Origin: Aestuariibaculum marinum
Lineage (GTDB): Bacteria; Bacteroidota; Bacteroidia; Flavobacteriales; Flavobacteriaceae
Assembly (NCBI RefSeq): GCF_014596975.1
Contig: NZ_JACVXD010000001.1
Coordinates: forward strand, 73,273 to 137,272
Direction of reading: 5' to 3'
DNA: 64,000 nt
Below the pieces are notes generated by a model. The model did no database searches and had not been told where the DNA came from. It saw only the letters and a list, made by a program, of their open reading frames with translations. Positions 45,283 through 54,059 of the stretch are shown piece by piece. The stretch's first letter is position 1, and each line of letters begins with the position of its first letter. The translations under genes and the position numbers were made by a program.

Positions 45283-48200
45283 ATGAGACATTATCTCTTT
45301 AAGATTTTAACATTATTCTTTGTTTCCTATGCTAGTGCTCAAAGCATTGAAATAAAAGGTAATGTGAAAGATGGTTCCGGTGTGCCTATTCCCGGAGTTA
45401 ACATCTTGCAAAAGAATACAGCAAATGGAACTGTTTCTGATTTTGATGGAAACTTTACCATTTCTAATATTGAAATAGGATCAATACTAACCTTAAGTTA
45501 TATCGGTTTTATAACTCAGGATGTTGTTGTTGAAAATGATGCTTTTTTAGAAATTCAATTACAAGAAGACCTCGCCAAATTAGACGAAGTTGTGGTTATT
45601 GGATATGGTACACAAACTAAAAAGGAAATTACTGGTGCTGTAAGTGTGTTGGGAGCAGAAACTATTGAAGAGTTGAAACCAACTCGAATAGAGCAAGCTC
45701 TTCAAGGTCAGGTTGCCGGGGTTAACATTACATCACAATCGGGATCGCCAGGAGCCGGAGCGACCATCAACATTCGTGGGGTATCTACAAATGGAGATAG
45801 CCGACCATTAATATTAGTTGATGGAAATGTTATAGAAGACCTTAGTGTTATTAACCCGAACGATATTGAAAGTATAAACATCCTTAAGGACGCAACTGCC
45901 GGTATTTATGGGGTTAGAGCAGCTAACGGTGTTATCTTGATTAAAACTAAAACGGGACGAAAGGAGATGCCGCTTCAGGTTGAGTATAATGCTTATGGAG
46001 GCTTTCAGCAAACCACCAGAAAAATCCCTGTTTTAAACGCGACAGAGTATGCGTTAATTGTTAACGAAGCGCATGCTGCTGGCGGAAGTGCAATTCCGTT
46101 TCCAGATGTTTCTGGTTTAGGGTCAGGAACCGATTGGCAGGATAAAGTATTTAAAAATGCTTTTATAACTAATCATAACATTTTGTTTAAAGGGGGGACG
46201 AAAAATTCCTATTATTCTTATAGTGGGTCGTTTTTAACGCAGGATGGTATTGTGGGAGGTTCGAGATCAAACTTTACACGTTTTACAAATAATATTAGTT
46301 ATAATGTTGATTTTCTGAAGAATTTCAAATTTACTTCAGGATTGATGCTTATAAGAACTAATAAGCGAAACCTACCTGAGAATTCTAATTCTTCCGTATT
46401 ATTTAATGCCTTAAATATGGCGCCTACATTTTCGGTTAGAGATGAAAATGGTGATTATACTTTAGCTGAAGGATTGGGAGGAGAGGTTATAAACCCGCTG
46501 GCTCAAATCGATGATACTTTCGATAGAGGGAAAGTATTAAAGCTTAGCGGTAATGCTGGTTTATCATATAATTTTTTAGACCATTTTACGGCTCAAACCA
46601 ATATTCAGTGGAATTATTCCGAAGTAAGTTCTAACATCTTTAATCCGGTGGCTTATTTCGGTAGTGGTAAAAACAGTAATGTTGATAGAAGCTCGATTGT
46701 AACAACTTTAGATCATTATAGAGATTATACGTTTGATGCTTTTGTTAAGTATCAGAATAACATTAATGAAACCCATAATATCAATGTACTGTTAGGAACT
46801 TCGGTATTTAAAACGACAGGAGAGTTTTCAGGACTTACAGGATATGATGTAACGATTGCGAACCCTTCTCTGGATGTGGCTTCCGATATTGAAGACCGCT
46901 ACGAAGCGCAAGGTAGAAACCCAAGATTCGATTCTAGACTACTGTCTTATTTTACAAGGTTACAATACGATTATAAAGGGAAGTATTTATTTTCGGCAGT
47001 TTTGCGCCGTGACGGTTCAACAAAATTTGGTCCTGAAAATAAATTCGGATTTTTCCCTTCAGGATCAATAGGTTGGGTGGCCTCAGATGAGCCATTTCTT
47101 TCAGAGAGTAAGTTTTTCGATTTACTGAAATTCAGAGCGTCTTATGGTATTTTAGGTAACGATAGAATTCCTGATTACCGCTTTGTATCACTTTTAAATG
47201 GGGAAGGGACTTATATATTTAACAATCAGGAAGTGTTCGGTGTGGCCAGCGGAGCTATTTCAAACCCCGGAATTAAATGGGAAAAGCAAAAAACCTTAGA
47301 TATTGGTGTCGATATGCGCTTTGCAGATAATAAAATTGATATCACAGCCGATTATTTTAAGAAACGTACCGAAGATTTACTGGTCATCCCACAGGTGTCA
47401 GGATTGTTAGGAACAGGTGGAGCACCAGTAATTAATGGTGGAATAATCGAAAATTCAGGATTTGAATTTGCCATAGGATATTCCGATAACATTAGTGATG
47501 ATTTTAAATTAAGTGTTAAGTATAATTTAACGGCACTAAAAAATGAAGTGATATCTGTAAATACCGATGGAGATTTCTTAACAGGAGGTTCCTTTGGTAT
47601 TGGTCAGCCAACACCTTCAAGAATGGAAGCTGGGTATCCAATTGGATATTACAGAGGCTATAAAACAGATGGTATTTTCCAAAATGAAAATGAAGTATCC
47701 AATTATCCAACAATCGATAATCGTGTACAATCGGGTGATTTAAAATTTGTGGATATTAATAATGATGGTGTTATTGATGATGCCGATAAGACCAATATTG
47801 GCGACCCAATTCCAGATGCAAACATGGGACTTAATTTGTCGATAGATTTCAAAAACTTTGATTTTTCAGCTTACGCTTTTGCTTCGTTAGGAAATGAAAT
47901 TGTTAGAAATTTTGAGCGTAATCAGGCTTTAACCAATAAAACGGTGTATTATCTGGACCGCTGGACGGGAGAAGGTTCTACCAACTCAACGCCGAGAGTC
48001 ACTACAGGAGCGACATCAAATATATTATTTTCAGATTTTTATGTGGAAGATGGTTCATTTGTAAGACTGCAAAATATACAATTGGGTTACACCTTTGGAG
48101 ATAAATTTTTTGGCGGTTCAAAAATAAATAAACTTCGCTTGTATGTGTCTGCAAATAACTTATTTACCCTGACTAAATATTCGGGTTACGACCCAACAGC

Positions 48201-48291
48201 GTCTAGTGGAGCTCCTATTGGCGGAGGAATCGATCAAGGGTTCTATCCAAGTGCGAGAACCTATTTATTCGGTGTTAACTTAAAATTCTAA
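45283..48291 (+). CDS. SusC/RagA TonB-dependent glucan transporter
   Basis: A 1002-aa outer membrane transporter. It has a signal peptide (FFVSYASAQ), a carboxypeptidase-like beta domain (GVPIPGVNILQKNTANGT), the TonB-box region and plug (LDEVVVIGYGTQTKKEITGAVS, NIRGV, PLILVDG), and a 22-strand barrel ending in an aromatic residue (LFGVNLKF). It pairs with the SusD gene 7 bp downstream and imports oligosaccharides, here probably beta-1,3-glucan fragments given the GH16 and GH3 genes. Confidence 0.96.
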   Translation: MRHYLFKILTLFFVSYASAQSIEIKGNVKDGSGVPIPGVNILQKNTANGTVSDFDGNFTISNIEIGSILTLSYIGFITQDVVVENDAFLEIQLQEDLAKLDEVVVIGYGTQTKKEITGAVSVLGAETIEELKPTRIEQALQGQVAGVNITSQSGSPGAGATINIRGVSTNGDSRPLILVDGNVIEDLSVINPNDIESINILKDATAGIYGVRAANGVILIKTKTGRKEMPLQVEYNAYGGFQQTTRKIPVLNATEYALIVNEAHAAGGSAIPFPDVSGLGSGTDWQDKVFKNAFITNHNILFKGGTKNSYYSYSGSFLTQDGIVGGSRSNFTRFTNNISYNVDFLKNFKFTSGLMLIRTNKRNLPENSNSSVLFNALNMAPTFSVRDENGDYTLAEGLGGEVINPLAQIDDTFDRGKVLKLSGNAGLSYNFLDHFTAQTNIQWNYSEVSSNIFNPVAYFGSGKNSNVDRSSIVTTLDHYRDYTFDAFVKYQNNINETHNINVLLGTSVFKTTGEFSGLTGYDVTIANPSLDVASDIEDRYEAQGRNPRFDSRLLSYFTRLQYDYKGKYLFSAVLRRDGSTKFGPENKFGFFPSGSIGWVASDEPFLSESKFFDLLKFRASYGILGNDRIPDYRFVSLLNGEGTYIFNNQEVFGVASGAISNPGIKWEKQKTLDIGVDMRFADNKIDITADYFKKRTEDLLVIPQVSGLLGTGGAPVINGGIIENSGFEFAIGYSDNISDDFKLSVKYNLTALKNEVISVNTDGDFLTGGSFGIGQPTPSRMEAGYPIGYYRGYKTDGIFQNENEVSNYPTIDNRVQSGDLKFVDINNDGVIDDADKTNIGDPIPDANMGLNLSIDFKNFDFSAYAFASLGNEIVRNFERNQALTNKTVYYLDRWTGEGSTNSTPRVTTGATSNILFSDFYVEDGSFVRLQNIQLGYTFGDKFFGGSKINKLRLYVSANNLFTLTKYSGYDPTASSGAPIGGGIDQGFYPSARTYLFGVNLKF

Positions 48292-48298
48292 TCTCATC

Positions 48299-49759
48299 AT
48301 GAAAAATATAAAACTAAATATAATCTTGTTGATGGCGCTAATCGCATGGTCGTGTAGTGATGACTTTGTAGATGTAGCTTCGCAGGATACAAACTCGGAG
48401 GACTTTTTTAATTCTGAAAAAGATTATCAGGATGCTTTGGTTGCTGCTTACGATTATTTGCAGGCTACAGCTAGAAATGTTCAGTTAGGAGAAATAGCTT
48501 CAGATAATACCTTGTGTGGCGGTGAAAGTGCTACAGATGTTATCGGATTTCAGGAAATAGACGATATGATTCATACGCCAATTAATGCCAATTTAAGAGA
48601 AATCTGGACTTGGATGTATACCGGGGTGAATCGTGCCAATTATATAATGGAATTTCAGGATAAATATGATTTTACAAGTAAAACCAGCGTTATTGCTCAA
48701 ACTCGATTTTTAAGAGCCTATTACTATTTCGAACTGGTAAAATGGTTTGGTGATGTGCCTTTAGCGATAGATAAACGTATTCAGTTTGGAGAACAATTTG
48801 ATATTGATCGTGCCCCAGCATCCGATGTTTATGCATTAATCGAGCAGGATTTAATCTTTGCAGCTGGTAATTTACCATATACACAAAGTCAAACAGGTCG
48901 AGTAACGAAAGGCGCAGCTCAGGCATTATTAGGTAAGGCATATTTGTATCAAAATAAGTTTTCTGAAGCAGCAACGGTTTTAGAAGATTTAATAAATAAC
49001 GGACCACATAGATTACTATCTTCCGAAGAAGCTCCGTTAATGTTTGAAAATGAATATGAAAACAACATTGAATCGGTGTTTGAAATTCAATACTCAGATG
49101 TCGATGGTGGTAGTTATGATTGTTTCCAATGTTTGGAAGGAAATTATGCTGTTGGATTTAATGGTGTAAGAAGTTATGATGGACCGCTTTACGACTTTGG
49201 ATATAGTTTTAATGTGCCAACTCAAGAGGTTGTCGATGCTTTCGAAGAAGGAGATATCCGATTAGGGTATTCTATTTTAGATATCGAATCCTGGGCAGAA
49301 GAAACAGGAGCAACTTACGCAACAGGTTACGAGCATACGGGATATTTCAATTTAAAATATATCGCCAGAAAAGGAGATTTAAATCAGCCTGATGCCGCAT
49401 TAACCAATCCTAATAATTACAGATCCATTCGTTTTGCTGATGTTTTACTTATGGCTGCTGAAGCTTTAAACAGAGGAAGTATTAGTGATACGCGTGCAGC
49501 CGAATATTTAAATATGGTGAGAACCAGAGCGACATTGGCTCCAGTGAGTGTATCAGGGTCTAATTTGACCAATGCCATTTACAAAGAGCGTCGTGTAGAA
49601 TTGGTGGGAGAAGGGCATCGTTTCTTCGATTTAGTAAGAACAGGACGAGCAGCTCAGGAAATTGATGGTTTTGTTTCTGGTAAGCATGAGCTATTTCCAA
49701 TACCCGTTGAAGAGATTGAATTATCTGGAGGCAGATGGAACCAAAACCCAGGATACTAA
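48299..49759 (+). CDS. SusD/RagB glycan-binding lipoprotein
   Basis: A 486-aa surface lipoprotein that lids the SusC transporter. The signal ends LIAWSCSDDF: Cys19 is followed by Ser-Asp-Asp, a surface-export signal in this family. SusD helical repeats are visible (TRFLRAYYYFELVKWFGDVPL) together with the C-terminal ERRVELVGEGHRFFDLVRTG. The gene overlaps no neighbour; the next true start is 11 bp later. Confidence 0.96.
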   Translation: MKNIKLNIILLMALIAWSCSDDFVDVASQDTNSEDFFNSEKDYQDALVAAYDYLQATARNVQLGEIASDNTLCGGESATDVIGFQEIDDMIHTPINANLREIWTWMYTGVNRANYIMEFQDKYDFTSKTSVIAQTRFLRAYYYFELVKWFGDVPLAIDKRIQFGEQFDIDRAPASDVYALIEQDLIFAAGNLPYTQSQTGRVTKGAAQALLGKAYLYQNKFSEAATVLEDLINNGPHRLLSSEEAPLMFENEYENNIESVFEIQYSDVDGGSYDCFQCLEGNYAVGFNGVRSYDGPLYDFGYSFNVPTQEVVDAFEEGDIRLGYSILDIESWAEETGATYATGYEHTGYFNLKYIARKGDLNQPDAALTNPNNYRSIRFADVLLMAAEALNRGSISDTRAAEYLNMVRTRATLAPVSVSGSNLTNAIYKERRVELVGEGHRFFDLVRTGRAAQEIDGFVSGKHELFPIPVEEIELSGGRWNQNPGY

Positions 49760-49770
49760 AAAACGACATT

Positions 49771-51906
49771 ATGAAAACAGTAAAATATATATACAGTTTA
49801 TGTCTAATGCTACTAATAGTTTTTAATTGTAGCGACGACGAAAACTTCGAGTATTTAGACGATATCGTGGCGCCTTCAGGTGTTACAGCAACTTTTCTTC
49901 CGGTCTTGGATGAAGCTAACGGAGATTTAGGATTGATTACTATTACACCAAATGCAGTAGGAGCATCATCCTATAATATCGATTTTGGAGATGGTACTTC
50001 AGAAAAAGCTAAGGTGATGCAGGGGGAAAGTGTAGTCCATAAATATGCTGAAAAACCTGAAGGTGAATTTTATACAGTAACGATTGAAGCTGTAGGATTA
50101 TCAGGATTAAAAACTACAGCAACCGAAAATCTGGAAGTTGTATTTAAAGCTCCTGAATTGAGTTGTGATATTGTTAATGGTTCAGATATTAAAATCTCAA
50201 ATAATGAAGCCATTTCGAAACAAGTTGATGTTCAGGTGAGCGCAAAATATGGATTGAGTTATGAAGTGTATTTTGGAGAGGACGGAAATGATGAGCCGAT
50301 GGCCGCGAATATCGGTGACCCGGTATCTTATATTTATCAGGAACCCGGAACTTATAGTATTAAAATTGTTGTTATGAGTGCGTCATCACAAATAACAGAA
50401 TGTACTTTTGATTTTGAGGTTACCGAAATCTTACAGCCTATAGAATCTGCTCCTTCACCACCAAATAGAGATGAGCAGGATGTGATTTCTATTTACAGTG
50501 CAAAATATAACGATGTTGCAGGGACTAATTATTTTCCAGATTGGGGACAAGCTGGTCAGGGAAGTGGCTGGGCTACCTTTGATTTAAACGGTGATGAAAT
50601 GTTACAATACATTAATCTAAGTTATCAGGGAATTGCTCTGGCCGACGGAACAACCATTGATGTTTCAGGAATGAAATACTTACACCTTGATGTTTGGACG
50701 GCTTCAGAAGGCTTAAAAATGGAAACCTCTTTAATCAATAATGCTTCTGGAACAGTAACTGAAAAACCAGTTTGGCGCGATTTAACCTCAGGAGAATGGA
50801 CAAGTTTGGATATTCCAATTTCAGAATTCACAGATCAAGGACTTACAGTAACTGAAATTTTCCAAATGAAGTTTGTTGGAGAACCGTGGGCAGTTGGTAC
50901 AGTGTTTATTGATAATATCTATTTCTATAAACCTTCAACGGTAGCAGAAACGCCGGAATATAATGCGCCAACACCAACTCAAAATGCATCAAATGTGGTG
51001 TCTATCTATAGTGATGCTTACACTAGCGTTGGTATAAGTGAGTTAAATCCGAATTGGGGACAAACCACGACATTAACAGAAGTGAACCTTAACGGAAATA
51101 ATATTTGGTTGTATGAAGCATTAAATTATACTGGCATCGTTACCGATTATGGTAATCCAACTAATCTAGCAAGCATGGATTATGTGCATTTCGATTATTT
51201 TACGCCTGATGCAGAGGCTTTAGGATTAAAATTAGTAAATACTGTAGTGAATCAGGAAGATATTGTATTCGTTGATGAAATTGTACGTGGCACCTGGGTA
51301 AGTGTAACCATTCCAATGTCTGAATTTAATATAGATCCTTCAGCGGTAACACAACTGTTATTTGATACCGCAGGGGGCAGTGCTAAGGTATATATAGATA
51401 ATCTTTATTTTTATTCTGATAGTTCTACGGAGCCGGAGGTAACAGCTCCTGTGCCTACAATTGCTCAGGCCGATGTGGTTTCAATTTACAGCGATGCATA
51501 TACAGGCGTAACTTTAAACGAAGTAAACCCGGATTGGGGACAAACAACGAGCTTGTCAGATTTTAGTGTAAATGGAGATAATATCTGGTTGTATCAATCA
51601 TTAAATTACTCAGGAATTGTAACCGATTATGGTAATCCTACCGATTTAACGGGGGTAAAATACCTGCATTTTGATTATTATACACCTGATGCCACAACTT
51701 TAGGGTTTAAAATTGTAAATACCGCGTTAGACCCAGTTATGGAAGACATTGTATTTCTACCTAAAATTATTACCGGAACATGGGTTAGTGTAACGATTCC
51801 GTTATCAAAATATAATCTTGATTTTTCAAATATTACCCAATTAATATGGGACACTTCAGGAGGCAGTGCAACAGTGTATGTAGACAATATTTATTTCCAT
51901 AATTAA
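49771..51906 (+). CDS. Surface glycan-binding lipoprotein with three repeated modules
   Basis: The start chosen is the ATG at 49771, which gives a lipoprotein signal (MKTVKYIYSLCLMLLIVFNC, then SDDE). An upstream ATG at 49735 would overlap SusD and bury the signal. The 711-aa protein has PKD-like domains (about 30-220, SYNIDFGDGTSEKAK) and then three tandem beta-sandwich modules of about 140-160 residues, each opening (V)VSIYS and closing VYIDNLYFY or similar. Modules 2 and 3 are close copies about 480 bp apart. The plan fits SusE-like glucan-binding proteins. Confidence 0.85.
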   Translation: MKTVKYIYSLCLMLLIVFNCSDDENFEYLDDIVAPSGVTATFLPVLDEANGDLGLITITPNAVGASSYNIDFGDGTSEKAKVMQGESVVHKYAEKPEGEFYTVTIEAVGLSGLKTTATENLEVVFKAPELSCDIVNGSDIKISNNEAISKQVDVQVSAKYGLSYEVYFGEDGNDEPMAANIGDPVSYIYQEPGTYSIKIVVMSASSQITECTFDFEVTEILQPIESAPSPPNRDEQDVISIYSAKYNDVAGTNYFPDWGQAGQGSGWATFDLNGDEMLQYINLSYQGIALADGTTIDVSGMKYLHLDVWTASEGLKMETSLINNASGTVTEKPVWRDLTSGEWTSLDIPISEFTDQGLTVTEIFQMKFVGEPWAVGTVFIDNIYFYKPSTVAETPEYNAPTPTQNASNVVSIYSDAYTSVGISELNPNWGQTTTLTEVNLNGNNIWLYEALNYTGIVTDYGNPTNLASMDYVHFDYFTPDAEALGLKLVNTVVNQEDIVFVDEIVRGTWVSVTIPMSEFNIDPSAVTQLLFDTAGGSAKVYIDNLYFYSDSSTEPEVTAPVPTIAQADVVSIYSDAYTGVTLNEVNPDWGQTTSLSDFSVNGDNIWLYQSLNYSGIVTDYGNPTDLTGVKYLHFDYYTPDATTLGFKIVNTALDPVMEDIVFLPKIITGTWVSVTIPLSKYNLDFSNITQLIWDTSGGSATVYVDNIYFHN

Positions 51907-51923
51907 GAATAAAAAATAGAACG

Positions 51924-52880
51924 ATGAAAACATTAAAATATATATTAATTCCATTTTGTGCGGTTTTATTCTTTATGGTGAGCTGTCAGGATGAAGATTT
52001 GGATATTGGTGATATTACGACCCCAACAAACATTCAAATAGATGTCGAGATTATTGGAGTAGATGTTAATAATCCTAACGGAGACGGTACAGGCTTTGTG
52101 AAATTTTCAGCTAAAGCCGATAAAGCGATAACCTATATCTACAATTTTGGCGATGATACCGATAATGTAGTTTCAACAGGAGAGACGATGCATCGTTTCA
52201 CTCAGGTAGGCGTCAATTCGTATACTGTTACAGTAATTGCGTCAGGAACTGGAGGGACTCAAAGCTCCAAGTCTATGGTTGTTGAAGTTTATAGTTCCTT
52301 CGAAGATCAGGAAGCTAAAGACTTCTTAAGTGGAGGTCCGGGAACGAGTAAGACTTGGTATTGGGCAGCAGATAAACCTGTAAATATTGGGTTAGGACCT
52401 AATGAAGTATCAAGTGGCGGAGAACACAGATACCCGGCTTGGTTCCAGTCTAATGCATGGCATTCAGATAAATTGTGTATGTACGATGCAGAAATGGTGT
52501 TTACACAGTCAGCGGATGGAGCTTTAACATATGAACAAACCGTTGGCAATGCATACATTCCTGGTACTTATGCTGGTAATTTAGGGGTTGATGGTGATAC
52601 GTGTCATGGCGCAGATGTCGTACCATCCTTAGTCGGTATTAAAAATGTACAGTTGGTGCCTTCAACGTCTATAGCAACCATAGATCAAGATGATCCGGAC
52701 AATGAACCTTATCGCGGTACGACCATTAATTTTTCAGATGGTGGTTTTATGAGTTGGTATGTGGGAAGCAGTAGTTTTGAAATCATAGAAATTACAGATA
52801 GCACGCTGGAAGTTCGAGTAACCGAACCTGGTTATGCTTGGTATTGTGTATTTCAAACAGAAAAACCGGTTCAACCATAA
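51924..52880 (+). CDS. PKD domain surface lipoprotein of the glucan locus
   Basis: A 318-aa lipoprotein (VLFFMVSCQDEDLD, Cys16 followed by acidic residues). A PKD-type domain (about 35-120, YIYNFGDDTDNVVSTGE) is followed by a larger C-terminal beta domain (about 125-318) with several Trp and Tyr residues (SKTWYWAADKP, YPAWFQSNAWHSDKLCMYD) that could bind sugars. It lies between the triple-module protein and the GH16 gene, so it is probably a second glycan-binding protein. Confidence 0.75.
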   Translation: MKTLKYILIPFCAVLFFMVSCQDEDLDIGDITTPTNIQIDVEIIGVDVNNPNGDGTGFVKFSAKADKAITYIYNFGDDTDNVVSTGETMHRFTQVGVNSYTVTVIASGTGGTQSSKSMVVEVYSSFEDQEAKDFLSGGPGTSKTWYWAADKPVNIGLGPNEVSSGGEHRYPAWFQSNAWHSDKLCMYDAEMVFTQSADGALTYEQTVGNAYIPGTYAGNLGVDGDTCHGADVVPSLVGIKNVQLVPSTSIATIDQDDPDNEPYRGTTINFSDGGFMSWYVGSSSFEIIEITDSTLEVRVTEPGYAWYCVFQTEKPVQP

Positions 52881-52948
52881 TCTGATTTAGCTAATGAGGG
52901 AGGTTAACCCATTAATCTTCCTCATATAAAAATTTCAAACTTTAAATA

Positions 52949-54058
52949 ATGATAAAGAAGATGCTTTATGTTTTAAATATAGGCTTGTGGTTGTTATTGT
53001 CTTGTTCAGGAGGTAGCGATGATGTAAGCCCACCAGATACCCCAAAAGATATTATACCTACTAATTTAACGGTAACGGTTGATGTTTTGGGGACAGACAC
53101 TAATAATCCTAATGGAGATGGCTCTGGAGTAATTACTGTCTCGATACATGCAGATAATGCCGATTCCTATGGTTTTAAAGTAGAATCTCAACAGGAAGTT
53201 AAAAATACAACAGGTGTTTTTGAGTATACGTTTACAGAGGGAGGTACGCATGAGTATGTCATTACGGCTTTTGCGTATTCAAGTACAGGAAATGAGATTA
53301 GTACATTTAAAAAGGTTACAGTTTACGTGGCTTCAAACGATTTACAGTTGGTTTGGTCTGATGAATTTGATACCGATGGTGCTCCCAACGCTTCAAAATG
53401 GGGGTACGATATAGGTAATGGTTGTCCCGATATTTGCGGCTGGGGTAATGGCGAAAAGCAGTATTACACTAATCGTTCAGATAATGTGAAGGTAGAAAAT
53501 GGAATGTTGAAAATCATTGCTAAAAAAGAAGACTACCAAGGATCTGAGTATACTTCAGCTAGATTATTAACTAAAGATAAATATGAATTCACTTATGGCC
53601 GTGTCGACGTAAGAGCGAAGTTACCTAGCGGACAGGGTACATGGCCTGCCATTTGGATGCTAGGAGCCAATATTGATGAAGTTGGTTGGCCTGAGTGCGG
53701 TGAAATAGATATTATGGAACACTGGGGGCATAATGCAACCGTTGTTTCCAGTGCTACTCATACGTTGTCCTGTTCTGGAGGTTGTGAAAATACCAAAGTC
53801 GGTGAGACTGTTGTAACCGATTATGCGTCAGAATTTCATGTGTATTCATTGGTTTGGAATGAAGATCAACTACAGTTTTTAATTGATGGTGATTTAAAAT
53901 ATACTTACAATCCTGCTACTAAAAATGTGACTACATGGCCGTATAATAAATCACAGTTTTTGATTTTAAATGTAGCACTTGGCGGAAGTTGGTTTACTAT
54001 AGATCCGAACTTTTCAGAAGTTGTTATGGAAATTGATTATGTAAAAGTATACCAATAG
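52949..54058 (+). CDS. GH16 endo-beta-1,3-glucanase (laminarinase) lipoprotein
   Basis: A 369-aa lipoprotein (LWLLLSCSGGSDD, Cys19) with a short PKD-like N-terminal domain and a C-terminal GH16 domain from about 130. The catalytic motif is GEIDIMEHWG with nucleophile Glu252, Asp254 and acid/base Glu257; the extra residue (IM) places it in the laminarinase-type group. WPAIWMLG and the PYNKSQFLILNVALGG strand are also typical. It cleaves internal beta-1,3 bonds at the cell surface. The GH3 gene starts 1 bp after its stop. Confidence 0.93.
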   Translation: MIKKMLYVLNIGLWLLLSCSGGSDDVSPPDTPKDIIPTNLTVTVDVLGTDTNNPNGDGSGVITVSIHADNADSYGFKVESQQEVKNTTGVFEYTFTEGGTHEYVITAFAYSSTGNEISTFKKVTVYVASNDLQLVWSDEFDTDGAPNASKWGYDIGNGCPDICGWGNGEKQYYTNRSDNVKVENGMLKIIAKKEDYQGSEYTSARLLTKDKYEFTYGRVDVRAKLPSGQGTWPAIWMLGANIDEVGWPECGEIDIMEHWGHNATVVSSATHTLSCSGGCENTKVGETVVTDYASEFHVYSLVWNEDQLQFLIDGDLKYTYNPATKNVTTWPYNKSQFLILNVALGGSWFTIDPNFSEVVMEIDYVKVYQ

Positions 54059-54059
54059 T

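Noticed and set aside
49735..49770. Upstream ATG of the triple-module lipoprotein
   Set aside because: It overlaps the SusD end and would put 12 charged residues before a clear lipoprotein signal; the ATG at 49771 is better.
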